Shown here piece after piece: positions 27,960-34,996 of a DNA stretch of 64,000 nucleotides. The notes beneath the pieces were generated by a model. The model searched no databases and was not told the DNA's origin. It was given only the letters and a program-made list of their open reading frames with translations. Source of the stretch: BS150m-G50 sp964517435 (lineage in GTDB: Bacteria > CAIWAD01 > BS150m-G50); NCBI GenBank assembly GCA_964517435.1, contig CAZFEC010000001.1:62001-126000 (forward strand). Direction: 5' to 3'. The position numbers were made by a program, and so were the translations under genes. Within the stretch, counting starts at the first letter, position 1, and every line of letters starts with the position of its first letter.

Positions 27960-28800
27960 CAGTCTCCATCAGGTGGGTGAGCAGCACGGAAATGGTGCTC
28001 TTCAATTCATGGCGGGAAACGATGGCGTCCAGGAAGCCGTGTTCCAGGAGGAACTCCGACCGCTGGAAACCCTCGGGCAGTTCCTGCTGGATCGTATTGC
28101 GGATGACGTTGGGACCGGCGAAGCCGATCAGCGCTCCCGGCTCCGCCAGGATGATATCGCCCAGCATCGAGAAGCTGGCGGTGGTACCACCGGTGGTGGG
28201 ATCGGTCAGGACCGAGATGAAGGGGAGACGCGCCTCCGCATAGTGCCGGAGCAGTGCGCTGGCTTTCGCCATCTGCATGAGGGACAGGGCGCCCTCCTGC
28301 ATCCGCATACCGCCGGAAGAACTGACGATGACGAGGGGCAGTTTCCGTTCATGCGCCAGCGCGATCAGCCGCCCGATCCGTTCTCCCAGGGCGGAACCGA
28401 CCGAACCGCCCAGAAAACTGAAATCCATCACACCGAAGGCCAGCTCGCGACCGTCGAGGCGGGCCAATCCCACCTTGACGCCTTCGCTGAGGCCGGTTTT
28501 CTTGCGGGCGTTCTTCAGCCGTTCGCTGTATTTCTGTCGATCCTTGAAATTGAGGGGATCCGCCGGCAAAACCTTCTCGAAGTGCTCCTGGAAGCTGCCG
28601 TCGTCGCAGATGATGCCGATGTAGTTGTCGGCGCCGATGCGGAAGTGATGTTCGCAGTTGTTGCAGACATGGAAATTGCGTTCCATCTCCGCCCGGTAGA
28701 TGATCTCACCGCAACCGGGGCATTTGAGCCAGAGACCGTCCGGCACATTGGTCCGGGCCTGCTTCTCCAGCGTTTTATCTTTGCGTTTAAACCAGTCCAT
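27934..28800 (-). CDS. accD: Acetyl-CoA carboxylase carboxyltransferase subunit beta
   Basis: This is one half of the carboxyltransferase making malonyl-CoA for fatty acids. The 288-residue protein has the N-terminal four-Cys zinc ribbon (LWLKCPGCG, HVCNNCEHHFRI) and the crotonase-like domain with SSSGGMRMQEGALSLMQMAK and TTGGTTASFSMLGDI. It overlaps surE by 26 bp. The alpha subunit gene accA is not in the window. Confidence 0.97.
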   Translation of the reverse strand: MDWFKRKDKTLEKQARTNVPDGLWLKCPGCGEIIYRAEMERNFHVCNNCEHHFRIGADNYIGIICDDGSFQEHFEKVLPADPLNFKDRQKYSERLKNARKKTGLSEGVKVGLARLDGRELAFGVMDFSFLGGSVGSALGERIGRLIALAHERKLPLVIVSSSGGMRMQEGALSLMQMAKASALLRHYAEARLPFISVLTDPTTGGTTASFSMLGDIILAEPGALIGFAGPNVIRNTIQQELPEGFQRSEFLLEHGFLDAIVSRHELKSTISVLLTHLMETDENPADQR

Positions 28801-28847
28801 AACACTCCGCTTCCCAACCGCCGGCGGCAGGTCGGAAGCTTTCCACC

Positions 28848-29477
28848 CTACCCTGCGAGCTCAGCGATCAGGGTCTGGATCTCATCGTCGATTATTTCGA
28901 GTATGGTCGCGTCCCGGTTCGGATCAAAGGTTTCGCTGTCCACGATCAGCACCCGGTTCTGCGCCGAATAGCGCGCGATCCATTTTTCATAGGCTTCGTT
29001 GAGTTGCTTCAGATACCCGATCGGGATGTTCTTTTCACTCTGGCGTCCTCGCTGCATGATTCGTTCAACCAGTACTTCAGGTCTTGCGCGTAAATATATT
29101 ACCAGATCAGGTTTATTGATGAAGGCTACCATGTCGTAAAACAACTCGGAATAGGTTTTGAAATCCCGTTCCGACATCTCTTCCCGCCGGTAGAGATTGC
29201 GGGCGAATATCTCAACATCCTCGTAGATGGTGCGGTCCTGGACGACGGAGACCTCGTTTTTCTGGATCTCGATCATGCTCTGAAAACGCTTGGCCAGGAA
29301 ATAGATCTGGAGGTGAAACGACCAGCGTTTCATGTCGGCGTAGAAATCGTCCAGATAGGGATTGTTCACCACCGGTTCGTAGTACGGTTCCCAGTGATAG
29401 TGCTCTGCGATCAAGCGGGTCAGCGTGGTTTTGCCGGCGCCGATATTGCCGGCCATCGCCACGTACAGCTTATTCAT
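28848..29477 (-). CDS. Deoxynucleoside kinase (dAK/dGK family)
   Basis: This is a salvage kinase phosphorylating deoxynucleosides. The 209-residue protein begins with the P-loop AGNIGAGKTTLTRL and continues with the substrate-site EPYYEPVVNNPYLDDFY, the D-R-T/S motif QDRTIYED, and a lid region LRARPEVLVERIMQRGR. I use the ATG at 29475-29477; a GTG lies directly before it. It overlaps the reductase gene upstream by 8 bp. Base specificity cannot be told from sequence. Confidence 0.93.
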   Translation of the reverse strand: MNKLYVAMAGNIGAGKTTLTRLIAEHYHWEPYYEPVVNNPYLDDFYADMKRWSFHLQIYFLAKRFQSMIEIQKNEVSVVQDRTIYEDVEIFARNLYRREEMSERDFKTYSELFYDMVAFINKPDLVIYLRARPEVLVERIMQRGRQSEKNIPIGYLKQLNEAYEKWIARYSAQNRVLIVDSETFDPNRDATILEIIDDEIQTLIAELAG

Positions 29478-30360
29478 CACGGTACTCCCTGCTCAGCTCT
29501 TCCGTCAGGGTTCCGCGCCTGACATCCACGGTCTGCCAAAAGCGATCGGAGTTCATTGAGATATCGAGCGGTGCCGGTCCGCCCTCCGCCTCAGTCGGGG
29601 AAAAGCACTTGCGTTGCAGGTAAGAATACGACAAACCGGTGACAGCAGCAAGAGTTTGCCCGATTTCCCAGCGGCTGACGGCATGCGCGCCGCCGGCGTT
29701 GAAGAGACCGGAGAGCCCGAGACGGGCGGCGGCCAGGATACCGCGAGCGGTGGTGTCCCCCCCCAGGGCGCTGCGAATCTGGTTGTAATAGAGCGGCACC
29801 GGCTGGCCGGCCAGCAATCGCGTCCGGATCCACTCCGAGAAGGAGGTGCCGCCGTAAGCGGGGGGACCCAGCAGGAGGGAGATACGCAGAACCAGTCCGC
29901 GCTCCGGCAGCAGATCCCGTACCAGCCCCTCCGCGGCGAGTTTCTGTTCGCCGTAGGCGTTCACCGGCTGCGTGGCGTTCGCTTCCGTCCAGTCGCTTTT
30001 GTCTCCAGCGTAGACCTGATCGGAAGAGGTGAAGATCAGGCGGCCTCTCCCGGCGGCGCACCACTGCGCCAGGCGCCGGGTGACTTCAAGGTTAAGTGGT
30101 TGCGATTCCGCGGGTTGCGCCTGTACAGCCGCCGGTCGGCTGACCGCGGCGGTGTGGATAATGACTTCCGGTCGTAAGCGGGTAAGCAGCGGTTCCAGGC
30201 CGGGGCCGGTGAGGTCCAGGTTGTGGATCCGGCAACCGTCGATTGCCACCGGATGGCGATGGCAGACACCGTGCAGTTCGAAGTCATTCGGGCGCAACGC
30301 CGCCAGCTTGCCGCCCAGGAAGCCGGAAACACCTGTGATCAGAAGCGCCCCCGCACTCAC
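29470..30360 (-). CDS. RmlD-like NAD(P)-dependent sugar reductase (extended SDR)
   Basis: The 296-residue protein has the Rossmann motif ITGVSGFLGGKLA at the N-terminus, the SDR catalytic Tyr-Lys in NAYGEQKLAAE, and the Ser/Thr block FTSSDQVYAGD typical of dTDP-4-dehydrorhamnose reductases (RmlD). No other rml genes are in the window, so the assignment to rhamnose synthesis is uncertain. It overlaps neighbours by 8 bp and 4 bp, implying co-translation with the deoxynucleoside kinase and a DUF5683-like membrane protein. Confidence 0.82.
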   Translation of the reverse strand: MSAGALLITGVSGFLGGKLAALRPNDFELHGVCHRHPVAIDGCRIHNLDLTGPGLEPLLTRLRPEVIIHTAAVSRPAAVQAQPAESQPLNLEVTRRLAQWCAAGRGRLIFTSSDQVYAGDKSDWTEANATQPVNAYGEQKLAAEGLVRDLLPERGLVLRISLLLGPPAYGGTSFSEWIRTRLLAGQPVPLYYNQIRSALGGDTTARGILAAARLGLSGLFNAGGAHAVSRWEIGQTLAAVTGLSYSYLQRKCFSPTEAEGGPAPLDISMNSDRFWQTVDVRRGTLTEELSREYRDE

Positions 30361-31031
30361 GGCAGGGTCAGGGTGAGCGAGACGAGGCGTTGCGAATCGG
30401 CGGGATTGAGGTTGACGGCGACCCAGTCGTTGCCGCCCAGTTTGAAAGCGTGAATGGCGCTGAAGATATGGTTGAGAAAGACACCGCCGCCCAGGATCAT
30501 CGCCTTGGCTTTGGCGTCATCGGCGGCCAGGCGGATACGCCGGAACCGGTGACGGTTCGCCCGCGAATCCCAGCTCCAGGCGTCGGTGAGGTCGTAGAGA
30601 CAGGCGTCGTAGTTGTTGTCGCGGCGCATGGCGCGGTTGTAATCCTCGATGTTGTCGTAGATACCGAGGTTTACGTAATAAGCGTGTGAGTAGCCGTCGT
30701 TGGCGACCCCGGCATGCTCGGCGGCAAAGGCGCGGTATTCCTCCTCCCGCCAGAAACCGTAGACGGTGTAGCCGGTGATGCCAGCCCAGAGGGTGTATTC
30801 AATACCGCGAAACCAGCGGCCGGAAGTGGGTCGCTGCATGTAGTTCTCACCCCAGCCGGGGAAAACCAGTGAACGCAGGAAAGCGGCGCCCGGGCTGCGG
30901 TCGGACTCCTGAGCCGCGGCGGGAAGCGTCCACCCGGCCAGCAGGAGCGATCCGGCCAGCGCGATCCGAATCAACCGGATTCGCTGTGTGCCGCCGGACG
31001 GGCGCTTCAACGACCTTCTTACTGAACCCAT
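30357..31031 (-). CDS. DUF5683-like membrane protein A
   Basis: The 224-residue protein has an N-terminal hydrophobic segment (about 23-40, ending AAAQ, signal-like). It then has the domain hallmark FLRSLVFPGWGENYMQRPTS followed by two hydrophobic helices, one around IEYTLWAGITGYTVYGFW and another near the C-terminus. The S-x-x-x-PGWGQ-like motif is typical of DUF5683, found in FCB-group genomes with unknown role. The next gene downstream on the same strand is rmlD-like; the upstream neighbour is a related protein with the same motif (1-bp gap). Confidence 0.75.
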   Translation of the reverse strand: MGSVRRSLKRPSGGTQRIRLIRIALAGSLLLAGWTLPAAAQESDRSPGAAFLRSLVFPGWGENYMQRPTSGRWFRGIEYTLWAGITGYTVYGFWREEEYRAFAAEHAGVANDGYSHAYYVNLGIYDNIEDYNRAMRRDNNYDACLYDLTDAWSWDSRANRHRFRRIRLAADDAKAKAMILGGGVFLNHIFSAIHAFKLGGNDWVAVNLNPADSQRLVSLTLTLP

Positions 31032-31032
31032 C

Positions 31033-31911
31033 TCAGACTCCCGGCAGTTGGAAATTGAATTGCAGCGTTACCAGCGGACGGTGGCTGACAAACCGTGAAG
31101 AAAGCCTCACGCTGTCGTTGTCGCCGAACAGGATCTGGTCGAGGGCGCTGACAAAGTGATTCAGCAGCGTGCCCATGATAAGATTGGTGGAGAGACGAAA
31201 CGATGCGTTGCTGAGATCCCGCAGATGCATATAATGCAGGTTGTTGGGGGAGAAATAGGTTATTCCCTGCCAGGATGGATCTTGTTCGAAGCCGGGGACA
31301 TTGATACCGTAATCGGCCCAGCCGCGACCGAACTGCGCGTATTTGCCGATCATCTCGTAGTACTGCTGCGTCCGGTCAACTACGTAGTGCTCCAGATAGG
31401 GATCGTTCTCGCTGTTCCACCCTTCCTCCCAGCTGCCCGGCAGTTCATGCGATCCGTTCTGATCGCCGATGACAATGATGCCGCTGTAGCTGGTATCGGG
31501 TACCGTCTCGTTGGTACCCCACTCATGGCTGTGGTTGCGCAGGGTCCGGTAGTTATAGAAGTCCCAGTACTCATCGGCATATGCCTTGAATTCCCGGTCC
31601 CGTTCCTGTCCCTGGCGATGCGCCATGACGGCGCCGGTGATCAGGGTCGCTTCCACAGCCCAGTAGATGCCGGCCTTGAGCCAGCGGCCTTCTTCCGCCT
31701 GTCCCCAGCCGGGGATCAGCAGCGACTTTAGAAACCGGCTCTTGCCGGCGCCGGATTTCGTGGCGTCGGTCCAGGCTCCCGGTAAGGCAGTCGCGGCTGG
31801 AAAGCCTTCGGTAACCGTCGTCTGCTGTGTCAGCAGCCGGTCCTGCAGCGGAGTTGCAGCCAGGCTACCCGCCACAAGGCAGGTAGCGAGGACGATGCTG
31901 ATCGTTCGCAC
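31033..31911 (-). CDS. DUF5683-like membrane protein B, tandem paralog
   Basis: The roughly 292-residue protein has a signal peptide and the motif FLKSLLIPGWGQAEEGRWLK, followed by a hydrophobic helix (WAVEATLITGAVMA), the same plan as the adjacent gene at 30357. I choose GTG 31909-31911 because GAGG stands 9 nt before it; a TTG at 31924-31926 would add five residues. The 5' end overlaps the protease/barrel gene by 47 bp. Function unknown; probably envelope-associated. Confidence 0.75.
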   Translation of the reverse strand: MRTISIVLATCLVAGSLAATPLQDRLLTQQTTVTEGFPAATALPGAWTDATKSGAGKSRFLKSLLIPGWGQAEEGRWLKAGIYWAVEATLITGAVMAHRQGQERDREFKAYADEYWDFYNYRTLRNHSHEWGTNETVPDTSYSGIIVIGDQNGSHELPGSWEEGWNSENDPYLEHYVVDRTQQYYEMIGKYAQFGRGWADYGINVPGFEQDPSWQGITYFSPNNLHYMHLRDLSNASFRLSTNLIMGTLLNHFVSALDQILFGDNDSVRLSSRFVSHRPLVTLQFNFQLPGV

Positions 31912-34900
31912 GTTGTATTTCCTCAAAGTTGAACAGAATCTTCAGATAGTAGCGCCATTCCCGTCCGTAGTCGACTTTGCCCAGTGTGGTCTCGTTCCTG
32001 AACCGGTCGAAGCCCCAGGAGGCGCCCCAGGTGACGGCGGTCGGCATGATGCCCCAGCTGGTCAGCGCCAGCCGCAGTTCGCCGCCCGCTTCCTTGCGGA
32101 TCTCTTCCGGACGGAAGGCGTCGGTCCAGGCGCTGCCGGCGGCGCCGTAGAGTTCCAGATACAGCTGTTTCGGGTAGAGGTGCCACACCTTGTGATGAAT
32201 GTGCCGCCAGAGCGGCAGGGTCACATCCAGCTTGACCATCGCGGCATAGGTGCCGCCAAGGCTGTAATAGGAATAGCCCCGCATCCCTTCCAGACCGCCG
32301 AGATAGACATGGAAGAAGTCATCCACATCGTTGCGGCTCAATAGGTCGCCGCGGCTGTGCAGCCCCCATCCGGAATACTTCGTCCAGGGTAAGGCGAAGT
32401 ACCGGTGATAGGAATAATGCAGATCGAGGAAATCATAGCTGGTGTAGATCTGATCCAGCAGGCCATTGGCGGCCACTTCAAAGTCATCGATGAAGAGGTT
32501 GTGACCGGCCTGCAACCGCACGAACAGGTTCTCGCCGTAGCGGGGACTGATATCGCCGTCGATTGAAATATCGCGCCGCGTGCGCTGCCAGTCCAGCGAG
32601 GTCCGCAGCTGGTAGCCCTTCAGGTAGGTGTAGCGGAAGACGGCGCCCCCGCCGAAGTCCATCAGGTTGGCGTAGCGGCTGAGGCTGCCGCTGAATTCTC
32701 CCTCCAGGCGATCGTTGAAACGACGCTTGATACCCCCGGTCACCTCCGTCAGGTTGAAACGGTAGTGGATCTTGAAATGGTCGTAGATCGGCGCGCCCTC
32801 ATCCGTCTCGCCCACGATGCGGAAGGGGTCGTCGAACTCCTGATCGAGGTAGCGGCCGATGAAGAAGCTCTCCAGGAACCAGCTGTAGCGGCCGAGGTTG
32901 AAACTGGCGGTGCCGTAGAGGTCGTAGTCCTCACGGTTGTGGATACCAAAGGCCAAGAGGATGTCGATATTGCCCATGATGTCGTTCGTAAAGAGAAATC
33001 CGCCCGGTTTGAAGACACCGCCGTCCCAGGCAATCCGCGGCACGAAGAAGTTGCTCTCGAAAGTAAGTTGATCCGGCTGCACCTCGTATTGCGTCGGCTT
33101 CCGGTCGTCGAAGGTGGAGGGCGGGTACCAGTTGCCATCCCGCTGCCGATAGGTCATGTGCGCCGGATCGACCGGCGGGGGATCCACCAGACGGGCGATC
33201 TGGAAGCCGTCGCTGGTGTAGCGGGTGAAGTAAAGGGTGCCCTGGCTGTCGACGCTCGGCTGCAGCGCCGCGCCCAGCACGTTCGTCAACGGCGTATCGA
33301 TCCCGCTCGCCAGGTCGTGGTAGTAGATGTTGTAGATACCGGTCCGGTCGCTCGCGTAGTAGAAACCGGTGCCGTCCGGCGCCGGGCAGGGATCCCGCTC
33401 GTCGTACCACTCCTGCAGCAAGGGGGTGAATTCACCGCCGCCCAGGTCGACCGTCACGATATCACGTCCCTGCAGATAGCCGGTGGCGACGATCAGCGTA
33501 CTGTCGTTGAGCCAGGCGGGACTGTAGTACTGCCGTCCCTCCTCCACCGGCGTCAGGAAATGCAGTGGTGCCGGTTCCCGCGCGCGCCGCTGTCGTCTTG
33601 ACAGCTCCGCCAGGGAATCGGCATCGATGGCCGGCAGCTCCAGCCAGGCCAGCCGGTTGGAACCCAGTTCATTCACCACACAGGCGACACGGCTGCCGTC
33701 CGGCGAGATCGCTGGCCGGGTCAGACGTTGATGCTGCGTCAGCTGCAGCGGTTTGCCGTCCTTGTATTGCAGGTAGAGATCGCGGAAGTGGTGTCCCCAT
33801 TTGGTCACGGGTGAAGTCTTGGCGTAGACCCAGCCGCTGCCGTCCGGCAGCACAGCGAATTGACCGCGGGCGCCTCCCACATCTTTCTGCAGAATCGTAT
33901 CGGGAGGAGCCAGGTGGTAGAGGCTGGTCAAACCGAGGTAATCGCTGCCCTTGTTGGAGAGGAAGTAGACGAGGCTGTCGCCCGGCGCCGCCACCGGACA
34001 GCGGTTGCCGTCGCCGGCGGTGGTCAGCAGTTCGCCCGCCTGTTCATGCGCGGTTATCTGCGCCAGGTCGCGCTCGTAGCGCTCCCGCAGGTGCGTCTGC
34101 CAGTCCCGCCAGAGCTGCAGACCCTCGACGCCGGTCACCCGTTTGAGGGAGCGGTTCATCGAGACGGTGAAGGGACGCTTGAGATCGTCGCTCAGGCGGG
34201 CGAGCACATCCAGACCGAAACGGTCCACCAGGTAGAGGACGAAGTCATAACCCTGGTTATAAACCGCCTCGTTGTTGATGCCGCTGTGGCCGAACGACTC
34301 CATGTCCCAGAAGCTCAGCAGGTCGTCCCCCAGCACTTTCATCCGCAACAGCATGTCCCGCTCCGTGTCCCAGCTGTCGTAGCCGAGACCGGGATACTGG
34401 AACTGCGCCGTTCCCTCGGCGAACCAGACCGGCACGATCGTGAAGGGCAAGGGATAGGCGCCGATCTGGTTGGGGAAGCCGTAGAGCACGTCGTCCCGCT
34501 TTTCCCGTTCGTAGTCGATGACCTGCAGGTAAAGCGCCTGCAGCCAGCGGGGCGCCTTACGGGCGGCTCCCAGCTGGATCATGTGCGTGAACTCGTGGGT
34601 GATGACATTGCGCAGCCAGTTGTGCGTGCCGCGCAGTGGTATATCCAGACTGGTGGCCCAGATGTAGATTTTGTTGTTGTAGTACCAGGCGCCGCCGTTG
34701 GAATAGTCGTCGGTGTCGTAAAGGATAATGTGCAGCTTGCCGTCAGGTTCGTAGCCGTAGAACCGCGTGATGGGCGGATAGACATCTTCCGCGATGTCGG
34801 CCGCGGTCCGCGCCAGCCACTGCTCCCCCTGGTGGAAATGGATGACGAAGTGCTCGGTTTCGATCCGCTCCCATTCCAGCTGGGGATGATTGTAGGCGAT

Positions 34901-34996
34901 CGGCTGTGCCGCTGCCTGGAGGGCGGTGGCGGCCCAGAGGACCAGGCCAAGCCAGATATGAGTATACCGACGGGTGCCGATCATGCACTTGCTCAT
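31865..34996 (-). CDS. Peptidase-MA-like / WD40-like propeller / outer-membrane barrel fusion
   Basis: The 1043-residue protein has three parts. First comes a signal peptide and a gluzincin domain (about 35-235) with HEFTH at 134-138 and a third-ligand candidate in WFAEGTAQF (Glu194). Second is a TolB/WD40-like propeller (about 320-620) with repeated strands such as PAISPDGSRVACV and PCPAPDGTGFYYASDRTG. Third is an outer-membrane beta-barrel (about 680-1043), with Omp85/surface-antigen-like strands, GLEGMRGYSYYSLGG and a Phe-containing end followed by a polar tail. A complete zinc site suggests a surface or periplasmic protease anchored by its own barrel. It overlaps the M6-like gene by 4 bp. 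Confidence 0.82.
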   Translation of the reverse strand: MSKCMIGTRRYTHIWLGLVLWAATALQAAAQPIAYNHPQLEWERIETEHFVIHFHQGEQWLARTAADIAEDVYPPITRFYGYEPDGKLHIILYDTDDYSNGGAWYYNNKIYIWATSLDIPLRGTHNWLRNVITHEFTHMIQLGAARKAPRWLQALYLQVIDYEREKRDDVLYGFPNQIGAYPLPFTIVPVWFAEGTAQFQYPGLGYDSWDTERDMLLRMKVLGDDLLSFWDMESFGHSGINNEAVYNQGYDFVLYLVDRFGLDVLARLSDDLKRPFTVSMNRSLKRVTGVEGLQLWRDWQTHLRERYERDLAQITAHEQAGELLTTAGDGNRCPVAAPGDSLVYFLSNKGSDYLGLTSLYHLAPPDTILQKDVGGARGQFAVLPDGSGWVYAKTSPVTKWGHHFRDLYLQYKDGKPLQLTQHQRLTRPAISPDGSRVACVVNELGSNRLAWLELPAIDADSLAELSRRQRRAREPAPLHFLTPVEEGRQYYSPAWLNDSTLIVATGYLQGRDIVTVDLGGGEFTPLLQEWYDERDPCPAPDGTGFYYASDRTGIYNIYYHDLASGIDTPLTNVLGAALQPSVDSQGTLYFTRYTSDGFQIARLVDPPPVDPAHMTYRQRDGNWYPPSTFDDRKPTQYEVQPDQLTFESNFFVPRIAWDGGVFKPGGFLFTNDIMGNIDILLAFGIHNREDYDLYGTASFNLGRYSWFLESFFIGRYLDQEFDDPFRIVGETDEGAPIYDHFKIHYRFNLTEVTGGIKRRFNDRLEGEFSGSLSRYANLMDFGGGAVFRYTYLKGYQLRTSLDWQRTRRDISIDGDISPRYGENLFVRLQAGHNLFIDDFEVAANGLLDQIYTSYDFLDLHYSYHRYFALPWTKYSGWGLHSRGDLLSRNDVDDFFHVYLGGLEGMRGYSYYSLGGTYAAMVKLDVTLPLWRHIHHKVWHLYPKQLYLELYGAAGSAWTDAFRPEEIRKEAGGELRLALTSWGIMPTAVTWGASWGFDRFRNETTLGKVDYGREWRYYLKILFNFEEIQRANDQHRPRYLPCGG

